Shown piece after piece: positions 17,745-26,942 of a stretch of DNA of 53,807 nt (position 1 is the first letter of the stretch; each line of letters opens with the position of its first letter). This stretch comes from Tolypothrix campylonemoides VB511288. Its GTDB lineage: Bacteria; Cyanobacteriota; Cyanobacteriia; Cyanobacteriales; Nostocaceae. The translations under genes and the position numbers were made by a program. A model generated the notes under the pieces. The model searched no databases, was not told the DNA's origin, and saw only the letters and a program-made list of their open reading frames with translations. The DNA is taken from the NCBI GenBank assembly GCA_000828075.3, contig JXCB02000033.1:232700-286506 (forward strand). Direction: 5' to 3'.

Positions 17745-19331
17745 CTATTTTGAAACTTTCAAGTTCGCTATTTCCCCATTTTTGTAACCAATCACAGCAT
17801 AATCCTGTGGCCCATGAAAGTAATTATTAAAGCGTTCTATCAAAGGAGAAGCATCTAATATTTCATTTTCTGGGTAAGGATGAAACTTCATAGTTGTGAC
17901 TCTGCAAAGACCCCGCGACTCTGCCATAAATTTAATCATGGCACTTGGTAAAGGATTGCGATGAGTGGGATCTAAGTAAAATGTATGACTACCGACTAAT
18001 ACATTTTCTGGATTCGGTGTTTCAAAAATAGCTAGACCTCCTGGACTAAGAACCCTAATAGTTTCATCAAACAACTTAATCAATACTTCAAATGGCAAAT
18101 GCTCAATAATATGAAATCCAGTGACTGCACCTAAACTCCCATCTGGTAAAGACTGCAAATATGTAATAACATCTGATTCCATCACCTCCAATTCCCTAGT
18201 TCTACACTGTTCTAGCATTACCCTGTTGATATCTATACCCCTTGCTGTGTATCCAGACTCACGCAGCAACTCCAGCCACTCACCACGACCACAGCCAACA
18301 TCTAAAATGGGTAAGTTCGGTGTACCTATCTTTGCTTCTTCAATTATGGGTAAGTAGACTCTGAACCTGTTAAGGATATCTTCACGACTACCTCGAAACT
18401 GGTCTTCAAAAGCTACGTATAACGCATCTAGCGAATGTTGTTCCTCATTAGCAAGAGTTTGCAACTGTTCTTGGGTAAAAGGTTCTGGTAACCGTTTCTG
18501 TGCTTCTTCCAAAAACATAGTTATTAAGCGCTTTTGCTGTATGAGGTCATTTTTCAGGTAATCATCATTTTTCAAATGACGCTTATCCAGATCTTCCAGA
18601 CGAATACTTACAACACCTAAGCGTTCATTGATTGTTTGTAGGCGAGTATCTACATGACCTAAACGTTCATCTGTTCCTTGGAGATGTGTATCCACGGTTT
18701 TTAGATGCTCATCTATCAGTTGTCTATGACTATTTGCAGCATCCAAACGCTGTTGTATGTCATTTATCGAAGTATTTACTTTCGTATTAAAATCATTCCA
18801 TCTGTTATCTATGTTTGGAATACGGTTATATACAGCACTTAAACGCTCTTCCATTGCTTGTAAACGAGTATCTACAGTGTCCAAATGAATATTCACTGTA
18901 CTAAAGCGTTCGTCAATCTGAGTTTTTAAATTTGTTACTTGTTCTATAAGTTGTCGATTCAGCAGTACAGATTCTTTTAAAGCACGGATGACATTAAAAT
19001 TGACTTCTCGTTGGTCTTTAAAGATAAAATTTAGTAGTTTTAAAGCAATCTTTTGGAAAGGTTTAGTTAGATTAAAAGGAAATTTATTAAGGTTATCAGG
19101 CCATTTAGTACGGGTAATAGCTCTAGACTCTGCATTAAAGAGCAAAGTGTTAATGTGGTTGAAAATATTATGATGAAACGTTGGAGTGCTATTAGATATT
19201 TCTGGTTTGTATGTTGTAATTTGTTTTACCTGAGGTTCTCTGGGACGATTAGCGACTTCCTCCCGAATTTTCTGCATTAATTCATCGACGTTAAATTCAG
19301 GATGGTTTGTACCATTTCTATCATTAGTCAT
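17745..19331 (-). CDS. coiled-coil SAM-dependent methyltransferase (possible chain-capping enzyme)
   Basis: 528 residues. An N-terminal FNVDELMQKIREEVANR segment is followed by a long coiled coil (about 105-260) built of near-repeats such as DTRLQAMEERL, DERLGHVDTRL and NERLGVVSIRL. A class I methyltransferase comes last: LDVGCGRGEWLELL (motif I), GIDINRVML, HIIEHLP and GGLAIFETPNPEN. In the E. coli O9a system, WbdD couples a methyltransferase and kinase to a coiled-coil ruler that sets polysaccharide length and cap, and the cap is read by the Wzt C-terminal domain. The same combination of coiled coil, methyltransferase and Wzt-C is present here, but with the domain order reversed and no kinase domain. 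Capping is therefore inferred. Confidence 0.82.
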   Translation of the reverse strand: MTNDRNGTNHPEFNVDELMQKIREEVANRPREPQVKQITTYKPEISNSTPTFHHNIFNHINTLLFNAESRAITRTKWPDNLNKFPFNLTKPFQKIALKLLNFIFKDQREVNFNVIRALKESVLLNRQLIEQVTNLKTQIDERFSTVNIHLDTVDTRLQAMEERLSAVYNRIPNIDNRWNDFNTKVNTSINDIQQRLDAANSHRQLIDEHLKTVDTHLQGTDERLGHVDTRLQTINERLGVVSIRLEDLDKRHLKNDDYLKNDLIQQKRLITMFLEEAQKRLPEPFTQEQLQTLANEEQHSLDALYVAFEDQFRGSREDILNRFRVYLPIIEEAKIGTPNLPILDVGCGRGEWLELLRESGYTARGIDINRVMLEQCRTRELEVMESDVITYLQSLPDGSLGAVTGFHIIEHLPFEVLIKLFDETIRVLSPGGLAIFETPNPENVLVGSHTFYLDPTHRNPLPSAMIKFMAESRGLCRVTTMKFHPYPENEILDASPLIERFNNYFHGPQDYAVIGYKNGEIANLKVSK

Positions 19332-19396
19332 TTTCTTAGCCTACCTTGAATCCCCTTATTTATTTAATGTAAAAGATTAATTACAGCTACTATTGT

Positions 19397-21241
19397 TTAC
19401 ACTATACTAATTAAAACGTCCTCCATTAACTGAGATGGAGGTGTATCAAACCAACGAACTCCTTCCTGCACGAGGCTAACTCTCAAAATATAATTACCTT
19501 TGTTAGGTAATGACTGAATTTTAGCTAGATATGTTTCTTTTACTCTTTGATTTAATAAGGATTTCAGACCTATAGGTTGAGCCTTATCTAAGGGAGGAAA
19601 TATTTTTGTTCGCTCACCATCAAAAACAATGTAATGAGTAGCCTGTTCGTTCATCCAGTGGTAAGTAATGTGAACAGGATGCGAACCATAACTGTGGAAA
19701 CTAAATTCGGTCTTATTTTCTATTTCTAACTGAATTTCAAATTCACTATTTACCCTGACTTCTGTTGGATAGTGTTTAACGAATATTTTTAGTTTCCCTG
19801 CGGGAATAGGTGGTAAAACAGAAAGTTGTAATTTATTTTTCAACTCTTCCTGATTTATAGGTCGATGAGAGGCGATCGCAAACAAACTAGGAGCAGCACA
19901 CATCTCTCTTATGGAAAATTTTCTCACTAAACTTCCGCCTGGATCATCTATGTGAGCAAACCATAGATATACATACTTAAAATGTTGACTTAACTGCTTT
20001 TTTAAAACTCTTGGAGATTGTTCGTTGATATGCATCAACATCTCATATCTTGAGCGCGGTTCTGGTGGTAGATATGCTCCAACAGAGGCAGCAATTCTTC
20101 TTTTACGTTGATAGTCGTACTTGTAATACCAAAGGTTAGGAAACGTATGCACAACGAATAAACCATCTGACTTGAGATGTTGTGCTGTTTTATAATAAAG
20201 CTTATCGACTTCCTCTCTAGATAAATGTTCAATCACATCAGATGCGACTACTAAATCGTAATTTTCTGATAACGATACACGACAAACATCATCACAAATA
20301 AATTGGACGTTGGCTTTAAGATTGTCTTCGCCATCAAAACAATGTTTTGCCAATTCAATTGCATTATCTGAATAGTCAACAGCTGTAACTGTAAAGCCTT
20401 TACGAGCAAAATAGAAACTCAATTCACCTCGACCGCAACCTAGGTCAAGGACACGTCCTGATTTTTTCAAACTAGCAATAGTGGCAACAGATCTGAGTCT
20501 AGGATCTTCTAATTTTTTCCCATGATTTTTTTTGTACACATCATAGCCGCCACAATCCTGGGTGTAATACTCAGTTGTGTAAGTTTGACGAATCGCTAGA
20601 CTAGAGTTGTTACTGTGCTCGTTATTTTTATCTTGACTATATTGTTTTAAATAATCTTCTGAAACCTTTATTAATAACTCTCCGGCATAGCCTGGTATAA
20701 CACCATACCAATCTAGAATGTCAGCGTAGCGAAATAAGAAGGAACTTACTGCTAGGAAATTTTGCTGCGTCCACAGATATCCATCTACGAGTACATAGCG
20801 TCCCTGCTTGATAGCAACAGTCAAATCATGAAATGAACCATCTCCATCTTGTTGCCCATCCACATGAATAAGGTCGTAGATATCATGAGGAAAGCGTTGC
20901 ATCGTTTGTGTGTCAGCAACAAGAAACTCAGTAGAAAATTCAGTGGTAATTTTTTCTGCCCAATGAATTGCTCCTTTGACACCGCCAAAAGAGTCTGTAT
21001 CTAAATCAATACCAACATAATGAGCAGCAGGGTTTCCATTGAGAAAGGCGGCTGCTGAATAACCAAAGCGTACTCCTATTTCTAGGATGGAAGCTGGTTT
21101 TAGGACATGAGCGATCGCCCACTTTAATTTATAGTAATCAACCCACTCATAAAAAAGATGCCGTAGTGGATCATCTGGGTTCGCAGTTTTTCTAAAATCA
21201 TATTCTGTTTTTTGTGCCTGCTGAATTATATAATCAAACAT
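19397..21241 (-). CDS. double methyltransferase with C-terminal beta domain
   Basis: 614 residues. Domain 1 (about 40-200) resembles macrocin or cephalosporin-hydroxylase-type O-methyltransferases (ILEIGVRFGYSAAAFL, YVGIDLD, DLIHVDGQQDGDGS). Domain 2 (about 255-420) is a second class I methyltransferase (VLDLGCGRGELSFYF, VTAVDYS, VVASDVIEHL). Residues 483-614 form a beta-rich module with TYHW, VFDG and SLVQEGVRWF, shared with the GT-C protein at 12136-14379. The ATG overlaps the end of wzt by 8 bp, so it is coupled to the exporter. It probably modifies the glycan before export. No reaction can be assigned to domain 1 with confidence. Confidence 0.82.
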   Translation of the reverse strand: MFDYIIQQAQKTEYDFRKTANPDDPLRHLFYEWVDYYKLKWAIAHVLKPASILEIGVRFGYSAAAFLNGNPAAHYVGIDLDTDSFGGVKGAIHWAEKITTEFSTEFLVADTQTMQRFPHDIYDLIHVDGQQDGDGSFHDLTVAIKQGRYVLVDGYLWTQQNFLAVSSFLFRYADILDWYGVIPGYAGELLIKVSEDYLKQYSQDKNNEHSNNSSLAIRQTYTTEYYTQDCGGYDVYKKNHGKKLEDPRLRSVATIASLKKSGRVLDLGCGRGELSFYFARKGFTVTAVDYSDNAIELAKHCFDGEDNLKANVQFICDDVCRVSLSENYDLVVASDVIEHLSREEVDKLYYKTAQHLKSDGLFVVHTFPNLWYYKYDYQRKRRIAASVGAYLPPEPRSRYEMLMHINEQSPRVLKKQLSQHFKYVYLWFAHIDDPGGSLVRKFSIREMCAAPSLFAIASHRPINQEELKNKLQLSVLPPIPAGKLKIFVKHYPTEVRVNSEFEIQLEIENKTEFSFHSYGSHPVHITYHWMNEQATHYIVFDGERTKIFPPLDKAQPIGLKSLLNQRVKETYLAKIQSLPNKGNYILRVSLVQEGVRWFDTPPSQLMEDVLISIV

Positions 21242-22544
21242 AACTATGTCGGTAAATTGAAATATGAGGAGAAAGATTTACCATACCTGACCAAAGTATA
21301 GCTTCTTTATTTTTTAGAACTTTTAAAATAGCCACATTATGGGCATATACTAGTGTTTGTTTGAATGAAGTTTGTCCACAGGCACTATCAGCGACACCTA
21401 CAGTAATTGTGTATTCACCTTCCATCAAAGGAACTTGAAACTTAAAGCGAACCTCCAATAATGTCTCGCTTTCCACTTGACCAACTGTATGTCCCATACA
21501 GAAAGTGTTTGTTTCAAAAACAACCTCTCCAAGTCGATCCCTAATTTTAAAACCGATATGTGGGTCGTCAAAAGATTTTAAAAATAATAGTCCTATACTT
21601 AACTGAACAGATCTATCACTAATAACAGCTTCAGTTTCTTGGTCATCTTCATTGAAGAATTTAATAAACTTTAAACTAACATCGGGCAAATTAATAACAA
21701 CTTCTTCTAATTCTTCTTGAGCGACTGAAAATTTTTTATTTTCCTGTAATATTCCATAATTAGAGTTCGATTTCATCTGAATTTCTAATGTCTCTGACTG
21801 CACATCCATTTTTTGCAGTAGCTTTGCTTGATATAAATCAATGACTTGCTTTGGTTTTGCATCCAGCACTAATTGCCCTGCTTCCATTAACACGGCTCTA
21901 TGGCAAAGTTTGTATACAGCCATTGAATCGTGGGAAACAAATAAAAGTGTTGTTCCTAAATCTCTCAGTGTTTTGATTCGATCAAAACATCTTTGCTGGA
22001 AATAAATATCACCTACTGCCAATGCTTCATCCACAATAAGAATGTCAGGATTAACACTGACTGCAACCGCAAAAGCCAAACGGACAAACATACCACTAGA
22101 GTATGTTTTTACAGGCTGATCAATAAAATCTCCAATATCTGCAAACGCGGCAATTTCATCAAACTTATCTTCAATTTCTTCGTGGCTTAATCCCAACAAC
22201 CGCCCATTAAAAAAGACATTTTGCCGCCCTGTAAACTCAGGATTAAACCCACTACCAAGCTCCAATAATGCTGAAACTCGCCCATTCACCTGTAATTCAC
22301 CTGTTGTGGGTGTCAGCGTTTTGGCAATAATTTGCAGCATTGTACTTTTGCCAGAGCCATTTTGACCAATAATTCCCAAAGTCTCTCCTTTGGAAATTTC
22401 TAGGTTAATATCCCGCAATGCCCAAAACTCTTGAGCGCTGCTCTTTCCTGGTAGCAAAATTTCCTTGAGCCGATCTACCGGACGAGCATAGCGCTTGTAG
22501 CATTTCGAGACATTCTTTAGTGAAATTGCAATTTCCTCACCCAT
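21234..22544 (-). CDS. wzt: polysaccharide ABC exporter ATPase with C-terminal glycan-binding domain (Wzt-like)
   Basis: 436 residues from ATG 22542-22544; a GTG seven codons upstream (22565) is possible. Residues about 1-230 form an ABC ATPase with GQNGSGKST, YSSGM signature, ILIVDEAL and VSHD. Residues about 280-430 form a beta-rich Wzt_C-type module (IGFKIRDRLGEVVFETNT, GEYTITVGVAD), which in O9a-type systems binds the modified non-reducing end of the chain. Together with the permease at 23753-24571 it exports lipid-linked polysaccharide. It is followed with 8-bp overlap by the methyltransferase gene. Confidence 0.93.
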   Translation of the reverse strand: MGEEIAISLKNVSKCYKRYARPVDRLKEILLPGKSSAQEFWALRDINLEISKGETLGIIGQNGSGKSTMLQIIAKTLTPTTGELQVNGRVSALLELGSGFNPEFTGRQNVFFNGRLLGLSHEEIEDKFDEIAAFADIGDFIDQPVKTYSSGMFVRLAFAVAVSVNPDILIVDEALAVGDIYFQQRCFDRIKTLRDLGTTLLFVSHDSMAVYKLCHRAVLMEAGQLVLDAKPKQVIDLYQAKLLQKMDVQSETLEIQMKSNSNYGILQENKKFSVAQEELEEVVINLPDVSLKFIKFFNEDDQETEAVISDRSVQLSIGLLFLKSFDDPHIGFKIRDRLGEVVFETNTFCMGHTVGQVESETLLEVRFKFQVPLMEGEYTITVGVADSACGQTSFKQTLVYAHNVAILKVLKNKEAILWSGMVNLSPHISIYRHSYV

Positions 22545-22601
22545 AGCACGTACACATATCGCCACATCCGAAATACAATGTTCTCAATCAAGAAGCATCA
22601 A

Positions 22602-23681
22602 CTAAGCCATAAAACTTACCAGATTTTGTCGAATAATAGCGTTATCTTGCACTATAGAGTGTCCATTGCCATTGGGAGATGTCAGCCCTAAAGCTTGCAA
22701 ATCTGCCTCAACCATCAGCTTTACTAAATCTTCAAATGTGACTGTCGGCTCCCACCCCAGCTTGCGCTTCGCCTTACTTGCATCTCCAATCAACAGTTCA
22801 ACTTCTGCTGGGCGCAAATACCGCTCATCAAACTCCACGTAATTTTCCCACTTGAGGTTAACGTACCCAAAGGCAATCTCTAAAAACTCGCGTACAGAGT
22901 GAGTTTCGCCTGTCGCAATCACGTAATCATCGGGCTTATCTTGCTGCAACATCAACCACATTGCCTTTACGTAATCCTTTGCATATCCCCAATCTCGCTT
23001 GGCATCCAAATTCCCCATGTAGAGCTTTTTCTGTTTGCCTGCTAAAATTCGCGCCACAGCCTGTGTAATTTTGCGTGTAACAAAAGTTTCTCCTCGCCTT
23101 GGCGACTCATGATTGAACAAAATCCCATTACAGGCAAACAGCCGAAAGGATTCGCGATAGTTGACAGTCTGCCAGTGAGCATATACTTTTGCACAGGCAT
23201 AGGGACTGCGGGGATAAAACGGGGTTGTCTCCGACTGCGGTACTGCTTGCGCTTTACCATACATCTCAGATGAGCCTGCTTGGTAAAAGCGTACTTCAAT
23301 CTTTGTACGCTGCTGATAGTCCCGTACTGCTTCCAACAGTCGTAACGTTCCCATACCTACGGCGTCAACAGTGTACTCAGGCGAGTCAAAACTGACTCGT
23401 ACATGAGATTGTGCTCCAAGATTATAAATTTCAACCGGTTGCACCTGTTCAAGGATTCGTCGCAGCGTGGTTCCATCAGTCAAATCACCATAATGCAAAA
23501 ATAGTCGTGCATCCTCGCTGTGTGGATCAGTGTAAATGTGGTCGATGCGGTCAGTATTGAAGGTTGAGGTACGGCGAATGATGCCATGAACTTCGTAGCC
23601 TTTTTCCAAAAGGAATTCACTGAGATAGGAACCGTCTTGTCCTGTAATTCCGGTAATCAGTGCCCGCTTGCGCTGAGTCAT
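22602..23681 (-). CDS. gmd: GDP-mannose 4,6-dehydratase (copy 2)
   Basis: 359 residues. [30 protein letters not shown] with catalytic Ser/Glu, [10 protein letters not shown] (Tyr-x3-Lys), [17 protein letters not shown] and [16 protein letters not shown] are all classical GMD motifs, and the length is the family norm. It makes GDP-4-keto-6-deoxymannose. SD AAGGAAAGC precedes the ATG. No GDP-fucose synthase, reductase or perosamine synthase is seen nearby, so the second step must be elsewhere. It sits between the two exporter genes. Confidence 0.95.
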   Translation of the reverse strand: MTQRKRALITGITGQDGSYLSEFLLEKGYEVHGIIRRTSTFNTDRIDHIYTDPHSEDARLFLHYGDLTDGTTLRRILEQVQPVEIYNLGAQSHVRVSFDSPEYTVDAVGMGTLRLLEAVRDYQQRTKIEVRFYQAGSSEMYGKAQAVPQSETTPFYPRSPYACAKVYAHWQTVNYRESFRLFACNGILFNHESPRRGETFVTRKITQAVARILAGKQKKLYMGNLDAKRDWGYAKDYVKAMWLMLQQDKPDDYVIATGETHSVREFLEIAFGYVNLKWENYVEFDERYLRPAEVELLIGDASKAKRKLGWEPTVTFEDLVKLMVEADLQALGLTSPNGNGHSIVQDNAIIRQNLVSFMA

Positions 23682-23752
23682 GCTTTCCTTTTCCTATGAA
23701 TTTAATAAGTTAAATACCTAATTGATACTACGACATTGAGCGGAGTCTTTTG

Positions 23753-24571
23753 CTACAATACATCAGCAAAGGCTGGTTTCAACCGCTTATAAACCCAGAA
23801 ACCGCAACAAAAGATAATCGTAGAAACTGCGGAAGCCACTCCCCATTCGCCCCAATGTTTCACTTCCCCGACTAAAATCAGGTCACGATAAACTTCGGCG
23901 ATCGCCGTCAAGGGATTTAACCAAAACACCCAATCCCGAAATTCTGGTGGTATAGACGATGCTGGATAAACAATTGGTGTGAGATATAACCAAAGCTGTA
24001 AGATGACTCCTAACGTCTGGGGTACATCTCGCAGAAATACCGTTAGTCCTGCTGTCAAATAACCTAATCCCGCTGTCAACAATAACTGTGATAGCCAAAC
24101 CAACGGTAACAGCGCCAAAGTTGTATGTAAAGTCTGGCTTTGTACCGCCACAAAAAAAATCAACGCCATCAAACCAAAGGAACTCTCAATGAATGTTGAT
24201 AAAATTGGCACTAGCGGTAACAAAGCTAAAGGAAACACAACCTTCTTGACTAAATTCGGCTGTCCGATAACCGAAGTAGACGCCTGCATCAGCCCACCAC
24301 TAAATGCGATCCAAGGCAGCAACCCAGCAAATAGCCACAAACCAAAGGTAAAATTATTTTCTGGTAAACCTTTAAGGCTCAACTTTACTCTTAGGACAAT
24401 TGAAAACACATAAGTATAAATCAGCAACTGCGCTAGCTGATTTAACAAAGGCCATAAATTTCCTAAAACAGAACCCTTGTAGCGTGCATCCAAATCCCGT
24501 CGCACTAAAGTTCTCAGTAAATCGAACTTTCCCCACCAATTTTCGTTAATCGGTAGAATGCGCTTCAGCAT
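23753..24571 (-). CDS. wzm: polysaccharide ABC exporter permease (Wzm/TagG-like)
   Basis: 272 residues from ATG 24569-24571 (AAAGGCAGGG directly upstream); ATG 24598 or TTG 24610 would add nine or thirteen residues. ABC-2 type permease with about six helices, RRDLDARYKGSVLGNLWPLLNQL near the N-terminus, and NPLTAIAEVYRDLIL near the C-terminus, the usual amphipathic and coupling segments. Partner of the Wzt-like ATPase. First gene of the minus-strand glycan cluster. Confidence 0.92.
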   Translation of the reverse strand: MLKRILPINENWWGKFDLLRTLVRRDLDARYKGSVLGNLWPLLNQLAQLLIYTYVFSIVLRVKLSLKGLPENNFTFGLWLFAGLLPWIAFSGGLMQASTSVIGQPNLVKKVVFPLALLPLVPILSTFIESSFGLMALIFFVAVQSQTLHTTLALLPLVWLSQLLLTAGLGYLTAGLTVFLRDVPQTLGVILQLWLYLTPIVYPASSIPPEFRDWVFWLNPLTAIAEVYRDLILVGEVKHWGEWGVASAVSTIIFCCGFWVYKRLKPAFADVL

Positions 24572-24925
24572 CCCTGCCTTTCGGACAACTCCTCGCATTG
24601 ATCGCAACAATTCCAGCTTCCTCGCTCACTACCTACACACCAAATTTGTCTCAATGAAGCCTAATAGCTATGAAAGTTCCCATCGTACTTGTATTGCAAC
24701 AATAAGTTTTTTTTGTAAAATTGCGCTTAAATTACCTTGTAGATTATACGATTAATTGGAGATTTTGCTGCATATTTTCTCTGCAACTTTTGCTAAGAGC
24801 CAACTAAGTCAAACTCTCAAAGATTAATTCCTCACAATCGTAACTGTTAAGCCAACTGTTGCCAAACAAACAGGTGCTTGTTCGCAAATTTATCTGTTAA
24901 ATATCAAACAAGTATTGCTTCACGT
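24572..24925 (-). promoter_or_regulatory. leader and candidate promoter of the glycan cluster
   Basis: 354 bp between wzm and the Uma2 gene. On the minus strand TATAAT (24743-24748) is a good -10 about 170 bp before the wzm start; the -35 is weak. No hairpin with a T run was seen. Confidence 0.4.
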
Positions 24926-25726
24926 TTAAAGCAAGTTATCCGGATCAATTCCCTGATTACGCAAATATTCTGCCAGTTTCTCAGCTCGTTGGCGTTCTTG
25001 TTCAGCTCGTTGGCGTTCTTGTTCAGCTCGTTGGCGTTCTTGTTCAGCTCGTTGGCGTTCTTGTTCAACTTGCTGTGCAGGTGTTGGTATCCATTGATGA
25101 CTCGCATCGTACCAACGCAGCCATAAACCTGTGGTATTCTCGTAGGAACCTTGCCAAACTCCCAAGCCTAGCTTTACTTCTTCAAGCCACAAACGTTGGT
25201 TGGGTAAAGACAATTCGTGATAATGAGTTCCCTCTAAGCGAAAACCCCGCAGTCGATTGCTGTATCGGTCAAATACAACATAATAGGGAATACGTAAAAT
25301 TTGCTCATAAACCTGCCACTTGGTTGGTGGCTGATTGACTTCTCTGAGAGTTTGTCCTAAGTCTTCCTGTTCTGTACCAGGTGAAAGCAACTCAACGACT
25401 AAAAATGGATCAACTCCCTCTTGCCAAATCACATAACTCAAGCGCAAGTCTTGTTGTTGTTGGGCACGAGAAACCCCTAAGACTAAGTACCAATCAGGGC
25501 GCTTGTACCACAGTGGATGACGGGGGTCGTAGTAAAGATTTAAGTCGGTAGCAATTAAAACTTCCTCAGCCGGATAGTTAGAAGGTTGGCAGGTTTCGCT
25601 GAGTAGTCTCGGTTGAAAAATATGAAATTCATCTGGCAATCCAGATTCCCCCACTAATTCACTAGGCAAATCATACATCGTTGGTAAGACTTCGTGGGGT
25701 GGACGGGGTGGATCAGTTTGATACAT
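24926..25726 (-). CDS. Uma2-family endonuclease-like protein with heptad-repeat tail
   Basis: 266 residues from ATG 25724-25726, chosen because GAGGT lies 7 bp upstream; the longer TTG start is unlikely. The core (about 15-190) is a Uma2/DUF820 PD-(D/E)XK-like domain with KRPDWYLVLGV and PFLVVELLSPGTEQEDLG, carrying the Asp and Glu-x-Leu of the active site. The C-terminus has four 7-residue repeats (EQERQRA) encoded by a 21-bp minisatellite (24982-25065), then LRNQGIDPDNLL. Such proteins are abundant in cyanobacteria, and their biological role is not established. Confidence 0.88.
   Translation of the reverse strand: MYQTDPPRPPHEVLPTMYDLPSELVGESGLPDEFHIFQPRLLSETCQPSNYPAEEVLIATDLNLYYDPRHPLWYKRPDWYLVLGVSRAQQQQDLRLSYVIWQEGVDPFLVVELLSPGTEQEDLGQTLREVNQPPTKWQVYEQILRIPYYVVFDRYSNRLRGFRLEGTHYHELSLPNQRLWLEEVKLGLGVWQGSYENTTGLWLRWYDASHQWIPTPAQQVEQERQRAEQERQRAEQERQRAEQERQRAEKLAEYLRNQGIDPDNLL
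24982..25065. repeat. four 21-bp minisatellite units in Uma2 gene
   Basis: Four perfect tandem units, CAGCTCGTTGGCGTTCTTG plus TT, at 24982, 25003, 25024 and 25045. Each encodes one coiled-coil heptad. Confidence 0.97.
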
Positions 25727-25768
25727 GAGTGCTACCTCTAATTTCAATGCATGAACTAAGTTAAACTT

Positions 25769-26527
25769 TCACAGATCAATACCTAATGCTCGCAACTGCT
25801 GTGCCAATAACTGCGATCGCTGTCGTTCTTGTTCCAAAAGTAATTCTGCTTCCGTTGCGCGTTGCTGTGCTTCCGTTGCTCGTTGCTGTGCTTCCGTTGC
25901 CCGTTGCTCTTCCTCAATAGCCGTTTGTTGTGCAAGTCTCGCCGCCTCCTCTGGTGTCGGTACTAAATCCCCTTCTAATGTGAAGTATCGTAGTTTACCT
26001 GCCTCGACACCCAAATACAGACCAAGCACCTGACTCCAACGCCATCCCCGCGAATTCGCTACAATTTCTTGATATTCATTACCTACCAACTCAAAACCGA
26101 CAAACTCCAAATTCTCTGGCGAAAACCAAAAATATTCAGGAGTGCGAAATCGATTTTGATAAAGGTTTTTCTTCAAATTCCGGTCAACATCAGCTGTACT
26201 CTGGGAAAGTAATTCAATAATCAAGTCTGGATAACGACCATCTTCCTCCCAAACGACCCAGGAATTACGGGGTCTTTTCTCAGTGTCCTTCACTAAAAAA
26301 AAGTCTGGTCCTCTAAAATCGCGATTCCGCAACTGCTGGCGACTAAAATATATAGTAAGATTTGCGCCGATAAAGAAATCATTCCGGTCTCGCCACAGCC
26401 ACTCCAAACAAGTCACCAGCAGCAGTAGCTGCATATAATGCAAAGAACTTTCCATTTCTGGCTCATCACTTAACAACCGACTTGCATCGGGCATCTGTTG
26501 TTCTAGCTCTTGCGCTGTGACAAACAT
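25769..26527 (-). CDS. Uma2-family endonuclease-like protein with heptad-repeat tail (second copy)
   Basis: 252 residues. Uma2 core with FRGPDFFLVKD and GRYPDLIIELLSQSTADVDR (active-site Asp and Glu-x-Leu), then YFWFSPENLEFVGFELVG. The tail (about 205-240) has the heptad EAQQRAT repeated about three to four times, and ends LAQQLRALGIDL, parallel to the ending of its neighbour although the repeat unit is different. The two genes are separated by 42 bp and likely co-transcribed. Function unknown. Confidence 0.87.
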   Translation of the reverse strand: MFVTAQELEQQMPDASRLLSDEPEMESSLHYMQLLLLVTCLEWLWRDRNDFFIGANLTIYFSRQQLRNRDFRGPDFFLVKDTEKRPRNSWVVWEEDGRYPDLIIELLSQSTADVDRNLKKNLYQNRFRTPEYFWFSPENLEFVGFELVGNEYQEIVANSRGWRWSQVLGLYLGVEAGKLRYFTLEGDLVPTPEEAARLAQQTAIEEEQRATEAQQRATEAQQRATEAELLLEQERQRSQLLAQQLRALGIDL

Positions 26528-26747
26528 TTGCTTACACCTGCTTACCTATTGATTTCATTTTAGTCAGTCGTCATTAGTCATTAGTCATTAGTCATTAGTC
26601 ATTAGTTCTCCCTCACTCCCTCCCTCCCTCCGCCCCTCCTTCCCTCCCTCATCCCCCTCATCCCCCTCATCTCCTCCCCCCCCCCACTCCCTCTCATGTC
26701 CCACATTCAGCTACACTGAGTCTTGGTTTGTTGTGTAGTAAGTTGGC
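26528..26747. repeat. TCATTAG heptamer array and C-rich tract
   Basis: Five perfect TCATTAG units at 26571-26605 (a cyanobacterial short tandem heptamer repeat), followed by a pyrimidine-rich CCCTCC/CCTCATCCCC tract to about 26694 with a run of ten C. The petP start lies at 26748; the leader between the tract and the gene shows no clear SD. Confidence 0.9.
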
Positions 26748-26942
26748 ATGGAAATCGGACAAAAAGTTAAAATCGTTCGTTTGCGCGATCGCGTATCTGC
26801 CCCTGTTGTGAAAAAGCTAGGACAAGTCGGCACCATCGAAGGCTTTAAAATGACCGATAGTAGCGGTGTTGGCGTAGTGGTCAAGTTTGAGGATAATTTT
26901 GCCACTTGGTTTTTTGAAGATGAACTCAAACTCGTGCAGTAG
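26748..26942 (+). CDS. petP: cytochrome b6f complex subunit PetP
   Basis: 64 residues. MEIGQKVKIVRLRDRVS, GQVGTIEGFKMTDSSGVGVVVKFEDNFATWFF: the SH3-like fold of cyanobacterial PetP (ssr2998 family), which binds the cytoplasmic face of the cytochrome b6f complex and affects electron flow. Length is normal. No operon partner; a repeat-rich spacer follows. Confidence 0.85.
   Translation: MEIGQKVKIVRLRDRVSAPVVKKLGQVGTIEGFKMTDSSGVGVVVKFEDNFATWFFEDELKLVQ

Noticed and set aside
24982-25065. 21-bp repeats considered as a CRISPR array
   Set aside because: They are contiguous, in frame and encode coiled-coil heptads of the Uma2 protein.
26571-26605. Heptamer array considered as a CRISPR or operator array
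   Set aside because: Units are contiguous with no spacers and match cyanobacterial short tandem repeats.
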